Both the position numbers and the translations under genes were made by a program. From Psychrobacter aestuarii (GTDB taxonomy: Bacteria; Pseudomonadota; Gammaproteobacteria; Pseudomonadales; Moraxellaceae), in assembly GCF_904846035.1 (NCBI RefSeq), contig NZ_CAJGYT010000001.1, forward strand, positions 806,001-870,000: a DNA stretch of 64,000 nucleotides, given 5' to 3'. How positions within the stretch are numbered: the stretch's first letter is position 1; each line of letters starts with the position of its first letter. The notes under the pieces were generated by a model. It saw only the letters and a list, made by a program, of their open reading frames with translations. It searched no databases and had not been told where the DNA came from. Shown one piece after another: positions 11,487-21,186 of this stretch.

Positions 11487-12560
11487 TTAGAATCTGTATT
11501 CTAGACCAGTACCAGCAACGAATACTTCAGTATCGCCGATGGTATTTACCATGTTGTCATCAATATCAGCTGCTTTGGTGCTAACGTTATCAGCTTTGTT
11601 CATACCAGCATAAGCGTGCATAATTAGGTTGTCTTTAAAGAAGTACTTACCGCCAACAACGATCTGATCTGAATCTGAATCTTTGTTACCGTCTAGGCTT
11701 TCAGTATTGTTGTACTGGACATAAACGTTTGCTGGACGAGCAAAGTTGTTTAGATCCATGTTTGCACTTACTACTAGACCTTTTTCATCTTCTGAAGAGT
11801 AGTCAAAGTCAGCTTGCTGATATAGCGCGCCCAATGTTACAGGAGCGGCCATATATTTGCCTAGATTTACAGTTGCTGTACCACGGATGATGTCACCAGA
11901 GATGTTCTGGTCTTTATCATAAGCAACGCCTAGCGTGAAACCAGTACCTTGGTCAAAAGTCAATGCTGCACCATAACCGTCATCTTTGTCGGTAAGGCCA
12001 TTGTCTTCATTGCGGTCAGAGCTGTACATTAGCGCGAAATCTAGCGGCATGTTGTTGTATTTAGGCGCTTTCCAGATGATAGAGTTGTTGATACGGCCAC
12101 TATCAGACATATTTAGACCAGCAAGTTGTTGGTTGCTGTTCAGGTTATTGCTGCCTAGGTTATCCCAGTAACCTTCGTTAACGATAACATTGTTGATGTA
12201 GTCTAGAGTAGACTGGTTACGACCAGCGCGGACTTCACCAAAGTTTTTGTTTTTCACGCCAAGGTAAGTATCACGGCTTTTAAAAGTGCGGTCTTCACCG
12301 TCAGGACGAATGCCATACTCTAACTGATAAACAACATCAGTGTCAGCAGTCATAGCTTCTGAGCCTTTTAGGCCGATACGCGAGCTGTATGAGTTGATTT
12401 CTACAGTATCTTCGTCACGATCAAATGTATTGTTATTTGAATCAAACTCAGCGTTTACGTAGTCAGCAGCAACAAATGCTTTACCGTAGATGGTAGGTGC
12501 TGCTTGGGCTGCAGATACAGATAGAGCAGCAACGGCAGAAGCTAAAAGTAGTTTTTTCAT
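11487..12560 (-). CDS. Gram-negative trimeric porin
   Basis: The 357-residue product is an outer-membrane general porin. It has a clear signal peptide (MKKLLLASAVAALSVSAAQA, cut after the last Ala). Beta-barrel strands with alternating hydrophobic residues follow, including YGKAFVAADYV, SRIGLKGSEA and LEYGIRPDG. The protein ends in GLEYRF with the terminal Phe recognised by the barrel-assembly machinery. NFGEVRAGRN is typical of the L3/constriction region of the porin_4 type. The ATG at 12560 is preceded by GGAGAG seven bases away. A long upstream gap probably holds its promoter. The solute preference cannot be read from sequence. Confidence 0.9.
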   Translation of the reverse strand: MKKLLLASAVAALSVSAAQAAPTIYGKAFVAADYVNAEFDSNNNTFDRDEDTVEINSYSSRIGLKGSEAMTADTDVVYQLEYGIRPDGEDRTFKSRDTYLGVKNKNFGEVRAGRNQSTLDYINNVIVNEGYWDNLGSNNLNSNQQLAGLNMSDSGRINNSIIWKAPKYNNMPLDFALMYSSDRNEDNGLTDKDDGYGAALTFDQGTGFTLGVAYDKDQNISGDIIRGTATVNLGKYMAAPVTLGALYQQADFDYSSEDEKGLVVSANMDLNNFARPANVYVQYNNTESLDGNKDSDSDQIVVGGKYFFKDNLIMHAYAGMNKADNVSTKAADIDDNMVNTIGDTEVFVAGTGLEYRF

Positions 12561-12935
12561 GGGAAGTCTCTCCACTTTACAATGTTAGTAAAAGGCTGGC
12601 TATGATTAGCTGGTGCCCTAAGCGGTATGGTTACAAATCCTTGAACGTAATGTCTTATGTAACTGGCTACCGAAATCCATCAGAGTTTAGTTTACTACTG
12701 TTATATTACTGTAAGATGAAAACATGAATCACTGCAAATATGTTGTCTGTATGCAATACTCAAGTTCCTATCTTAGAACGTGTAACATCAGTTACTAAAC
12801 TCATACTTCGGATACAAGCATAACAACTTTGTCATAATTTGCAACATTTTTTTTAAACTTTTCAGCGAACATTTTTAAGTCGCTATCTGTATGTTTTGGA
12901 TGAGAATAGTTCTCTTTTTAGACAATATGAGGCGC
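12561..12935. other. AT-rich intergenic region upstream of the porin
   Basis: No gene is seen. The stretch is visibly A+T-rich and should hold the leader and promoter of the minus-strand porin. TAATAT-like -10 candidates occur on the minus strand near 12700, but none has a convincing -35 partner. Confidence 0.4.
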
Positions 12936-12971
12936 AAAACGCCGTAGTATTTTGTTTAAAATACTATGGCG
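12936..12971 (-). terminator. Terminator after malate synthase G
   Basis: Two 14-base arms, CGCCGTAGTATTTT (12940-12953) and AAAATACTATGGCG (12958-12971), pair with a single G-T wobble around GTTT. Four T residues follow on the minus strand. It lies about 50 bases past the glcB stop. Confidence 0.7.
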
Positions 12972-13022
12972 GCTTGGCAGAGATTTAAGAAAGAAACACT
13001 TACCCTTTGTCAGGTATGTACT

Positions 13023-15224
13023 TTATTGATTCTGTGCTTTTAGACGACGGCGCGCTTGATGCAGCAAGGGCTCGGTATAGCCATTGGGCTGCATCATTGC
13101 TTTAAAAATGAGGTCGCTTGCGGCCTGAAAAGCTTCTGACTGCGCAAGATTTTCTGTCATTGGCTGATAGCTGGTGTCGTCCTTATTTTGCTCATCGACC
13201 ACTTGTGCCATGCGCGTAAGCGTCGCTAGCACTTGTTCACGACTGACGATGCCATGGTGCAGCCAGTTGGCAACATGCTGGCTAGAAATGCGCAAGGTAG
13301 CACGGTCTTCCATCAAGCCTACATTGTTAATATCAGGCACTTTTGAGCAGCCTACCCCTTGATTGACCCAGCGGACGACGTATCCCAAGATGCCTTGAAT
13401 ATTATTATCAAGTTCTTGTTGTTTATCACTATCGCTCCAATGGGTGTCTTGCGCTAAAGGAATGGTCAAAATATCATCCAGACTGGCGCGGGCGCGCTGA
13501 CGTAGGCGCTCTTGTACTGTAGGTACATTTACTTCGTGATAATGCATGCTGTGCAGCGTCGCCCCCGTTGGCGAGGGTACCCATGCGGTCGTTGCCCCTG
13601 CTTGCGGATGCGCCATCTTGGTCGCCAGCATTTCTTTCATCTCATCAGGCTTGGCCCACATGCCTTTACCAATTTGCCCATGCCCAGGCAAGCCCGTTGC
13701 CAGCCCGATATCGACATTCCATGCTTCGTACGCAGGCTGCCATGCTTGTGACTTCATATCGCCTTTGCGCACGAACGGCCCTGCCAGCATACTGGTGTGC
13801 ATCTCATCGCCTGTACGATCCAAAAAGCCGGTATTAATAAAGATGATGCGATGGCGCGCTTCATAGATACAGGCTTTTAAATTCACGGTGGTGCGCCGTT
13901 CTTCATCCATCACGCCCATCTTGACGCTGTAACGTGGCAAATCAAGTAGGTCTTCAACGGCGTTAAACACGTCATTGGCAAATTTAACCTCTTCAGGACC
14001 GTGCATTTTTGGCTTAACGATATACATGCTACCTGTGCGCGAGTTGGGCAAAGGGTTGTCGTCACGCATATCGGGCAGGCTGAGCAGCGGCGTAATCAGC
14101 GCATCCATCAGCCCCTCAAACATCTCCTCTTGACCCGCTTCGGTCTCAATGAGTATTGCAGGGTTACGCATCAAATGCCCAACGTTACGAATGAGCAGCA
14201 GCGAGCGCCCTGATAGGCTAAATGGCTGACCATCTGGCGCGGTATAGTCGCGGTCAGGGTGCATACGCCGTGTTTGCGCTTTGCCCGCCTTATTAAACGT
14301 TTCGCTCAGCGTGCCTGTCATCAGCCCAAACCAGTTGCGATATACCATCAGCTTGTCTTCAGCATCGACCGCAGCGACCGAGTCTTCACAGTCTTGAATG
14401 GTAGTAACTGCCGCCTCTAACAGCATGTCTTTGATATGCGCAGGGTCGTCCTGTCCAATCGGATGATTGGCATCGATTTGTATCTCGACGTGCAGCTGGT
14501 TGTTTTTGAATAAAACGGACTGCGGCGCATCAATACTGCATGTATAGCCCACAAACTGCGCGCTGTTTTGTAGACTCGTGGTCGCGTCGCCTTGCTGAAC
14601 CTGTAGCGCACCATCTACCACTTTAAAGCCTGTCACGGTTTTATAGCTGCCGTCTTGCAATGCAAAATGCTGGTCTAAAAACTCCTTGGCATACGCCACG
14701 ACCGCCGCGCCGCGTTTGGGATTGTAGCCCTGCCCGCCCGCTTTACCATCAGCATCGTCAATCACGTCTGTGCCATATAGCGCATCATACAGACTGCCCC
14801 AGCGTGCATTGGTCGCGTTTAGGGCGTAGCGGGCATTTTTGACAGGCACGACCAACTGTGGTCCTGCCATTTGAGCAATCTCGGCATCGACGTTATCCGT
14901 CGTTACGCTAAAATCCTCGGGCTCAGGGAGCAAGTAGCCAATTTCTTGCAAAAAGGCTTTGTACGCAGGATAGTCAATCTGTCCATTATGCGTCGGGTGC
15001 GCTTGATGCCAGTCGTCAATCTGCGCTTGCATCTTATCGCGGGTGTTTAACAATGCCTGATTGCGCGGGGTGAATGCCTGCACCACTTTTTCAAAGCCTG
15101 CCCAGTAGCTTTTTGCCTCTATGCCGACCACAGGCAGTACCTCATGATTGATAAAATGATAAAGCGCTTGGTCAATGGCAAGGCTGCCGTGATAAACACG
15201 CGGGGTCTGTGCAGGTAAGCTCAT
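13023..15224 (-). CDS. glcB: Malate synthase G
   Basis: The enzyme makes malate from glyoxylate and acetyl-CoA and allows growth on two-carbon compounds. At 733 residues it is the long G isoform. Landmarks include NARWGSLYDALYGTD, TIQDCEDSVAAVDAEDK, YNWFG-like VYRNWFGLM, SMYIVKPKMHGPEEV, GVMDEERRT (the acid-base region), FINTGFLDRTGDE and GATTAWVPSPTGA. The ATG at 15224 has AAGGA seven bases upstream; an in-frame extension of 53 residues before it is not family-like. It is a single gene, divergent from miaE. Confidence 0.96.
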   Translation of the reverse strand: MSLPAQTPRVYHGSLAIDQALYHFINHEVLPVVGIEAKSYWAGFEKVVQAFTPRNQALLNTRDKMQAQIDDWHQAHPTHNGQIDYPAYKAFLQEIGYLLPEPEDFSVTTDNVDAEIAQMAGPQLVVPVKNARYALNATNARWGSLYDALYGTDVIDDADGKAGGQGYNPKRGAAVVAYAKEFLDQHFALQDGSYKTVTGFKVVDGALQVQQGDATTSLQNSAQFVGYTCSIDAPQSVLFKNNQLHVEIQIDANHPIGQDDPAHIKDMLLEAAVTTIQDCEDSVAAVDAEDKLMVYRNWFGLMTGTLSETFNKAGKAQTRRMHPDRDYTAPDGQPFSLSGRSLLLIRNVGHLMRNPAILIETEAGQEEMFEGLMDALITPLLSLPDMRDDNPLPNSRTGSMYIVKPKMHGPEEVKFANDVFNAVEDLLDLPRYSVKMGVMDEERRTTVNLKACIYEARHRIIFINTGFLDRTGDEMHTSMLAGPFVRKGDMKSQAWQPAYEAWNVDIGLATGLPGHGQIGKGMWAKPDEMKEMLATKMAHPQAGATTAWVPSPTGATLHSMHYHEVNVPTVQERLRQRARASLDDILTIPLAQDTHWSDSDKQQELDNNIQGILGYVVRWVNQGVGCSKVPDINNVGLMEDRATLRISSQHVANWLHHGIVSREQVLATLTRMAQVVDEQNKDDTSYQPMTENLAQSEAFQAASDLIFKAMMQPNGYTEPLLHQARRRLKAQNQ

Positions 15225-15500
15225 AGTGATATCCTTATCTCTTATCGTTATCGGTGGCTGTGGTCTAATGACTGGGCGAATGTCTTGAATTTTTATCCTA
15301 CTATCAAATAATAAAATAAACAACATACTACTATTTATTATAAAAATGTTAGTTTTTTCATGGCATGATGACCTATATACCAAGCGCCTCAGACGGTATA
15401 ATAGCCTCGGTGTTTTTCAGTGACTTGACAGTTCACCATGACGCTATGGTGTCCACGTGCGCACCATATTTCGCATCAGCAACCGATTAGGCAAGTAAAA

Positions 15501-16214
15501 ATGAGTTATCAAGAAGACAGTACCGACATCGCTAAGCTACAACCCGCCGCCAAGGTGGATTTGAGCGCTATTGATGCTTTTTTGGGTGGCGCAACGCCTA
15601 AAGCGTGGGTCGATGCGGCACTTTCGCATTTGCCCATCATTATCCAAGACCATGCCAACTGCGAAAAAAAAGCTGCTGGTACGGCGATGAATCTGATGTT
15701 TCGTTACGAGTTTTCGTATGATTTGCAGCAAAAACTTGCGCAGCTGGTACGTGAAGAGATGCTGCATTACGAGCAAGTACTCGGTATTATGAAAGAGCGC
15801 GGGCAAACCTGGGTACACTTGGGCGCGGGGCGCTACGCCAAAGGCATGCTCAAACACAAGCGCACCTACGAGCCTGCGGCAATGGTCGATGTACTGATTA
15901 TTGGTGCCTTTATTGAGGCGCGCTCTTGCGAGCGTTTTGCCGCATTGTCTGGTGCGATTGATGATGAGCGCTTGGCGCGTTATTACCGCTATCTGCTCAA
16001 ATCAGAGAGCCGCCATTTTGAAGACTACTTGCAGCTTGCGCAATCGCTGTCCGATACCGACATCAGCGAGCGCGTGGCGTTCTTTAAAGCGGTGGAATGG
16101 GAGCTCATCCAAACCCCTGATACCGAGCTGCGCTTTCATAGCGGCGTGCCTGCCCTACCGTTGGATGACAAAACCTTGACAGCGCTAGAAACGGCAACCG
16201 CTGAGCAAGTATAA
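15501..16214 (+). CDS. miaE: tRNA 2-methylthio-N6-isopentenyl-adenosine(37) hydroxylase
   Basis: MiaE is a non-haem diiron monooxygenase that hydroxylates the isopentenyl group of ms2i6A37 in tRNAs reading codons that start with U. The 237-residue protein shows the ferritin-like iron ligands: DHANCEKKAAG with its Glu, REEMLHYEQV with a Glu and His, IIGAFIEARSCERF with a Glu, and KSESRHFEDY with Glu and His. The start at 15501 (MSYQEDSTD) fits the family; 21 extra residues upstream do not. A TATAAT at 15395-15400 may be its -10 box. A strong terminator follows. Confidence 0.92.
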   Translation: MSYQEDSTDIAKLQPAAKVDLSAIDAFLGGATPKAWVDAALSHLPIIIQDHANCEKKAAGTAMNLMFRYEFSYDLQQKLAQLVREEMLHYEQVLGIMKERGQTWVHLGAGRYAKGMLKHKRTYEPAAMVDVLIIGAFIEARSCERFAALSGAIDDERLARYYRYLLKSESRHFEDYLQLAQSLSDTDISERVAFFKAVEWELIQTPDTELRFHSGVPALPLDDKTLTALETATAEQV

Positions 16215-16232
16215 AAATATAATGTAAACCAT

Positions 16233-16270
16233 AAAAAAGGCGACCATATATCAACACGGTCGCCTTTTTT
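16233..16270. terminator. Bidirectional terminator between miaE and the small-protein cluster
   Basis: AAAAAAGGCGACC and GGTCGCCTTTTTT pair perfectly. The arrangement serves miaE on the plus strand and the first small hydrophilic-protein gene on the minus strand. Confidence 0.9.
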
Positions 16271-16287
16271 ATTAGTAAATATTAAAT

Positions 16288-16476
16288 CTAGTAGTCTTTG
16301 TCTTTTTTAGCTACGCCGTGCGGGTCATGGTCAGGCGTTTTACGCGCCGCTGCTGCTGGATTGACTTTTTCTAGCGCGTCGTCTGGAGTGACACCATGAT
16401 TGTCGTCCGCGTCTTGGAGCGTATATCCGTCTTGTGACGCGCGCTCTTCTTTGTCGTGCTGATTATTCTTCATCAT
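16288..16476 (-). CDS. Small hydrophilic protein, unknown
   Basis: I do not recognise this 62-residue product. It has no hydrophobic segment and is dominated by Asp, Lys, His, Asn and Ala, so it should be disordered. There is an Ala run near the middle (NPAAAARK), and the end is KKDKDY. AAGGA precedes two adjacent ATG codons, so the start may be at 16476 or 16473. It is the last of three minus-strand genes of similar composition that share a bidirectional terminator with miaE. Confidence 0.6.
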   Translation of the reverse strand: MMKNNQHDKEERASQDGYTLQDADDNHGVTPDDALEKVNPAAAARKTPDHDPHGVAKKDKDY

Positions 16477-16520
16477 CTTATCCTTATTGTCACGCTTATC
16501 ACCGATTGTTTGCTGCGCTA

Positions 16521-16985
16521 TCAGTGGTCTTTTTCATCGACACTCAAGGTACGGCTCTGCGCGTTATTGATATTGGCATAGCGGTTGTGCTCAGTGATGC
16601 CATCGCTGTCAGGACCGTCTTCGACAACGTTATTTTCATTGATGTTATCATCAAAGGCATTGCCTTTTTGGTCGCGGCGGTCAGGTTGGCGCGCTGGGTT
16701 GTCATCATCATTGACATGCTCGGTCTCAACCACACCTTCTTCAAAAGTATCTGTGCCTTTATTGACGCTGGTGTCGTCTTCTAGCTCGTCATGATTGGCA
16801 GGGTTCGGGTTGCTCACCAATGCTTCATCGGTATAGCTCTCGTCGGTCGAGACGCGCGCGTCCGTGACTTCATCAGCGCGGCGGTATGGATTTTCGGTGC
16901 TTTGCATTGGCGCGGCGTTGGTGCCAGTAGTATCGGTTGTGGTCGTTGCTGCTGTGCCCGTTACTTTATTATCATTGGTTTGCAT
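16521..16985 (-). CDS. Hydrophilic Asp/Asn/Thr-rich protein, unknown
   Basis: The 154-residue product has no family I know. It is strongly acidic, lacks cysteine and has no hydrophobic stretch, so it should be disordered. The N terminus is a Thr-rich run (TGTAATTTTDTTGTN). AAGGACAGCAT before the ATG gives a good ribosome site. The sequence ENPYRRADEVTDAR loosely echoes YADPRRAENLPEG in the neighbouring 86-residue protein, which hints at common ancestry of the cluster. A hydrophilin-like role in stress or desiccation tolerance is speculation. Confidence 0.6.
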   Translation of the reverse strand: MQTNDNKVTGTAATTTTDTTGTNAAPMQSTENPYRRADEVTDARVSTDESYTDEALVSNPNPANHDELEDDTSVNKGTDTFEEGVVETEHVNDDDNPARQPDRRDQKGNAFDDNINENNVVEDGPDSDGITEHNRYANINNAQSRTLSVDEKDH

Positions 16986-17088
16986 ATGCTGTCCTTATTT
17001 ATATCTTTAAAACTGTTTTTTAGCATCATGATGAATTATTAAAATGAATGTCCGTAAAGTGCCGACTTAATATTCAAACATATTAAAA

Positions 17089-17349
17089 TTATTTTGGCTG
17101 GTTTTGTTCTTTGCTCAAATCATACGCGTTTAAATCAGCCACATCCTTGCCGCCTTCAGGCAAATTCTCAGCACGGCGAGGATCGGCGTAGACCTCGTCA
17201 GTTTCTTGCGAATCCTGCTCAGGACCATCGATTTCAGGCTCGTATTTGCGCCCTTCGTAGCTGTCTTTTGGATTGGTCACTTGCTTATTGACGGTGCTGT
17301 TCAGTGGCTCTTTGTCCATATTTTCTGCATTGTCCGTATGGTGTGTCAT
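17089..17349 (-). CDS. Small acidic hydrophilic protein, unknown
   Basis: The 86-residue product is rich in Glu, Asp, Asn, Pro and Lys, with no membrane segment and no cysteine. Motifs such as DPRRAENLPEGG and DLNAYDLSKEQ stand out but match no family I know. AAAGGACAATAACG precedes the ATG. It is the upstream member of the group of three small hydrophilic-protein genes on the minus strand, separated from the next by about 100 bases. Confidence 0.6.
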   Translation of the reverse strand: MTHHTDNAENMDKEPLNSTVNKQVTNPKDSYEGRKYEPEIDGPEQDSQETDEVYADPRRAENLPEGGKDVADLNAYDLSKEQNQPK

Positions 17350-17514
17350 CGTTATTGTCCTTTATTCACATTATTATTGATGGCTGTAATGCTTCTTAGT
17401 ATAAGGTCGAAAAAACCATCGATGCCAGTAGCAGGCGGTATCAATATGTATAAAAATGTGAGGTTAGGCGGCGGTTTGTAACCATAGATATGCTTGATAT
17501 AAGAAAGACAAAAT

Positions 17515-17548
17515 AAAAAAGCCAAACGCGGCGGGCACATTTGGCTTT
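17515..17548 (-). terminator. Terminator after polyphosphate kinase
   Basis: AAAGCCAAA (17518-17526) and TTTGGCTTT (17540-17548) pair around a GC-rich loop. Six T residues follow on the minus strand. Confidence 0.7.
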
Positions 17549-17577
17549 GGTAATTCATAAGGCGCTAGCAATTGCGG

Positions 17578-19890
17578 TTATAGCTCGCCATTGCTATCGA
17601 CGTTATTAATGCGTGCCAGCAAGTATTCTTGGGCGCTGTGCAGCGGCGCATCAGGCGCACGGCGGACACGCGACCACGTGCCATCACCTGCCAGCGTCCA
17701 TGCCTGCACATTGTCTTGCAAATAGTTCATCAGCCCTTCTTCAAAAATCTGCTTAAACAGCTTTTTGTCCTCAATCGGGAACGCGACCTCGACACGGTGG
17801 AATAGGTTGCGATCCATCCAGTCGGCGCTGCCACAGTACAGACGCTCATTGCCATCGTTATAAAAATAATAGATGCGCGTGTGCTCTAAAAAGCGCCCGA
17901 CCACCGAGCGCACGTGGATATTCTCAGACAGTCCGACCACTTGCGGGCGCAAACAGCAAATCGAGCGCAGTATCAGCTCAATCTTGACGCCCGCTTGTGA
18001 GGCATCATACAGCTTATCAATCAGGCGGCGCTCGGTTAAAGCGTTGGCTTTGATAATAATACGCGCCTCTTTTCCTGCTTGAGCATGAGCAATTTCATCG
18101 TCAATAAAGCGCATCAGGCTGTCATGCAAGGTAAACGGCGCGTGCAAAATCTTCTTAAGGTTGGCAGGCTTGCCCATGCCTGTCAGCTCTTGGAAAATCT
18201 TATGCACATCTTCTGAAATGTCAGGGTGGGCGGTGAACAAGCCATAATCAGTATAGACCTTGGCATTGCTCGCGTGATAGTTGCCCGTGCCTAGATGCAC
18301 ATAGCGGCGGATTTTTTCGTCTTCGCGGCGCACAATCAGCATCAGCTTGGCGTGGGTTTTGTAGCCGACAATACCGTATACCACCACCGCACCCGCCTCT
18401 TGCAGGTAGTTAGCAACGGCGATATTGGACGCTTCATCAAAGCGTGCGCGCAGCTCAATAATGGCGGTGACTTCTTTGCCATTGCGCGCCGCAGCGGCAA
18501 GGGCTTTGACGATTTCTGAATTGGTGCCCGAGCGGTACAAAGTTTGCTTAATTGCCAACACCTTAGGGTCATTCGCTGCTTGCCATAACAGATTGATAAT
18601 GGGCGAGAAGGCATGAAACGGATGATGCACCAAGACATCACGCTTACGAATCGCAGAAAACATGCTGGTGCTGCGCTGCGGCGGCTGCGGGTCGCGGCGG
18701 AACGGTTTGGGCACGACATGGGTAAACGGCTGATAGCGCAGCGCAGGAATATTAAAGTCAAAGAGTAAGCGTGTGAGGTTCACAGGACCATTGACGCGGT
18801 ACAGCTGGTTGGCGTGCAGCTCAAATTCGTTCAGCAAATAATCACTAATCGGCGCAGGGCAATCGGTGGTCACCTCAAGACGCACCTTGTCACCAAAGCG
18901 GCGGTTTTCCAGCTCGCCCTCAAGCGCTTTGGCAATGTCGTCCACATCTTCTGCCAAGTCCAAGTCGGCATTACGCGTCAGGCGGAATTGATGACAGCCT
19001 GTGACGCTCATACCTGGGAACAGCTCGCCAATATGCTCATGAATGACGGCGGACAGCATGATGTGGTGCTCTTTGCCGCCTGTCAGCTCATCAGGCAGAC
19101 GAATCACACGCGGCAAGCTGCGCGGCGCTGGCACAATCGCGAGATTAATATCCCGCCCAAAGGCATCTTTGCCCTCTAAGGTGACAATAAAGTTGAGGCT
19201 CTTATTCACAAGGCGCGGGAATGGATGCGCGGGATCAATGCTAATGGGCGTCAAAACAGGCGAGACTTGCTCAGTAAAGTACTGCTTCATCCATGCCGAC
19301 TGCTCAGCGTTGAGCTCATCGCGTTTGAGATAGCGAATGTCTTGCTCAGCAAGCGCGGGCAAAACGTCTTCATTTAAAATACGGTACTGGGTATCAATCG
19401 CCGCGTGCGCCGTCTGCGCAATCTCATTTAAAATCTCGCTTGGACGCATACCACTCGGCGCGGTACGCTCATCGCTGATGTTCAGCTTTTGCATGATACC
19501 AGCCACGCGGATTTCAAAAAACTCATCCATATTCGATGAAAAAATCATCAAAAAGAACAAACGCTCTAATAACGGGTGGCGCTCGTCCGCCGCTTGCGCG
19601 AGTACGCGCATATTAAAGGCAAGGAGCGACATTTCGCGGTTGATATAGCTGCTCGATGAGTAGCTACCATCGTCGTGACGCTGCCAGTCTAGCTCTGTCC
19701 GTTCTGCTGAATGATGGTCAGGCTGTTCATGTGACTGCTCATTTAACGGTGCAGCGGGTGCGGGTGTGTCAATACTGTCGCTCGCGCTGATGTCTGGCTG
19801 GCTCGCGTTGTCTTTATTTGAGGTGTCCGCGCTTGGTTCGGTAGGGGTCTGCTTATTAGTGGTGTCTGGCGTGTGATCGGCGCGTCTCAT
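17578..19890 (-). CDS. ppk1: Polyphosphate kinase 1
   Basis: PPK1 transfers the gamma phosphate of ATP to inorganic polyphosphate, and the reverse. The 770-residue protein contains the N-terminal [12 protein letters not shown] and [19 protein letters not shown] blocks. [15 protein letters not shown] holds the autophosphorylated His, HLGTGNYH follows, and [13 protein letters not shown] gives the second catalytic His. About 80 residues at the N terminus are unusual: they are rich in Thr, Ser, Pro, Asp and Asn, look disordered, and have no counterpart in E. coli. The ATG at 19890 has AAAGGACACC in front, so the extension appears to be translated. It is a single gene with its own terminator. Confidence 0.95.
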   Translation of the reverse strand: MRRADHTPDTTNKQTPTEPSADTSNKDNASQPDISASDSIDTPAPAAPLNEQSHEQPDHHSAERTELDWQRHDDGSYSSSSYINREMSLLAFNMRVLAQAADERHPLLERLFFLMIFSSNMDEFFEIRVAGIMQKLNISDERTAPSGMRPSEILNEIAQTAHAAIDTQYRILNEDVLPALAEQDIRYLKRDELNAEQSAWMKQYFTEQVSPVLTPISIDPAHPFPRLVNKSLNFIVTLEGKDAFGRDINLAIVPAPRSLPRVIRLPDELTGGKEHHIMLSAVIHEHIGELFPGMSVTGCHQFRLTRNADLDLAEDVDDIAKALEGELENRRFGDKVRLEVTTDCPAPISDYLLNEFELHANQLYRVNGPVNLTRLLFDFNIPALRYQPFTHVVPKPFRRDPQPPQRSTSMFSAIRKRDVLVHHPFHAFSPIINLLWQAANDPKVLAIKQTLYRSGTNSEIVKALAAAARNGKEVTAIIELRARFDEASNIAVANYLQEAGAVVVYGIVGYKTHAKLMLIVRREDEKIRRYVHLGTGNYHASNAKVYTDYGLFTAHPDISEDVHKIFQELTGMGKPANLKKILHAPFTLHDSLMRFIDDEIAHAQAGKEARIIIKANALTERRLIDKLYDASQAGVKIELILRSICCLRPQVVGLSENIHVRSVVGRFLEHTRIYYFYNDGNERLYCGSADWMDRNLFHRVEVAFPIEDKKLFKQIFEEGLMNYLQDNVQAWTLAGDGTWSRVRRAPDAPLHSAQEYLLARINNVDSNGEL

Positions 19891-20076
19891 ACGGTGTCCT
19901 TTGTCCTTATTCGTTTTTGATTATCGTCGGTGCTGGCTTTTATGATGCCTTTAGTTGTCTGTTTTCGTGTCCAAGCAGCTTTTTGCTGCAACCTTGGCAC
20001 GAGCATCATCTACTGTATACCTTAGCCCCTAGTGATGACAATATCCAGACAAGACAAAAGCAAAATAATCAGGCAC

Positions 20077-20114
20077 AAAAAAACGCGACCCCGATTGGCA
20101 GTCGCGCTTTTTTT
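20077..20114 (-). terminator. Terminator after mtgA
   Basis: CGCGAC and GTCGCG arms are flanked by seven A and seven T residues, so the site is effective on the minus strand about 40 bases beyond the mtgA stop. The 19891-20076 stretch to the left holds no gene that I can support. Confidence 0.8.
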
Positions 20115-20153
20115 ATAGTCGCCTTTCTTTATATAAAGGTATAACAGGAAAAG

Positions 20154-20846
20154 CTACGCCGCGTCGGGTGCTTTGGGCAACACGGCGTTGTTCATACGGC
20201 GCTTGACGATGCGCTTTTTGTTACGCAAACGGCGGTCATTGCGGTTGTCTTCGTAATATTTTGGATTGGTCAAGGTGCTGATAAGGAGCGCCGATTGGTC
20301 ACGGGTCAATTTGCTCGCAGGCTTGTCATAATAATGCTGCGCCGCCGCTTCGATACCGTAGATGCCCTCGCCAAACTCCGCCACATTTAGGTACGCGGCT
20401 AGGATGCGCTGTTTGTCCCACATGGTCTCAATCATCACGGTGATAATCGCCTCTTCGCCTTTACGCAAGTAAGAACGGTGCGAGGTCAAAAATAAATTTT
20501 TTGCCAGCTGCTGAGTGATGGTCGAGCCGCCCGCGCTTGCCTTACCTGAGGCTTCGTTTTTTTTCATTGCCGCTTCGATACCGTCCAAATCAAAACCGTG
20601 ATGGCTGCTAAATTTGGAGTCTTCGCTGACAATCGCAGCTTGCTTTGCAGATTTGGCAATGTCCTCGTACTCGACCCACGACTGCGTGACCGTACCGCCT
20701 GAGAGCTGATGGCTGAGCATAAACATGCTGTGGTTAATCGGCTGGGTTTTCCATATCAAGAGCAGCCCTGCGACCAAGACATGAAAGGCGACTACCAATA
20801 GCATGGCGGCTAGAAACAGTCGTTTTATAAATTTGCCAAAAGTCAT
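20154..20846 (-). CDS. mtgA: Monofunctional biosynthetic peptidoglycan transglycosylase
   Basis: MtgA polymerises lipid II into glycan strands at the outer face of the inner membrane. The 230-residue protein has one N-terminal membrane anchor (FIKRLFLAAMLLVVAFHVLVAGLL region) and a family-51 glycosyltransferase domain. SEDSKFSSHHGFD carries the catalytic Glu, GGSTITQQLAKNLFL is the second motif, RKGEEAIITVMIE contains the second Glu, and KQRILAAYLNVAEFG follows. The ATG at 20846 is preferred to a TTG five codons earlier. No transpeptidase domain follows, so it is not a class A PBP. Confidence 0.94.
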   Translation of the reverse strand: MTFGKFIKRLFLAAMLLVVAFHVLVAGLLLIWKTQPINHSMFMLSHQLSGGTVTQSWVEYEDIAKSAKQAAIVSEDSKFSSHHGFDLDGIEAAMKKNEASGKASAGGSTITQQLAKNLFLTSHRSYLRKGEEAIITVMIETMWDKQRILAAYLNVAEFGEGIYGIEAAAQHYYDKPASKLTRDQSALLISTLTNPKYYEDNRNDRRLRNKKRIVKRRMNNAVLPKAPDAA

Positions 20847-21186
20847 GCGTTGATATCCCAATATGCAAAAAAGCGAATAAAATAAATCAGCTAAAACGCC
20901 GCATTAGCGAATGAAGCACGCGCGCGTAGGCGCTATCTTACCCAATCTTGCAAACGCTGTCATTATTTACCCCATATCCAAGCGATAATCTAAAAAATCA
21001 AAACAAATATTGACAAAATCAACCAAAAGGGTTTTAAATCAGTACTCTTATTAAGGTATTATCGCTTGTTAGGCGTATGCCATCATCAGGGTCTGTATTT
21101 CAGATAAACTAGCCATAACTGTAGCGCCGCTTTGACCCTATGTTGTTAAGATGGACAACCGCAGCAACCGATATAAAGGACAGACC
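20847..21186. other. Intergenic region between mtgA and the glutaredoxin-like gene
   Basis: No gene is seen in this divergent gap. TTGACA at 21010-21015 is followed 18 bases later by TTAAAT, a plausible plus-strand sigma-70 promoter for the glutaredoxin-like gene. The rest shows no repeat or RNA structure that I can support. Confidence 0.4.
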
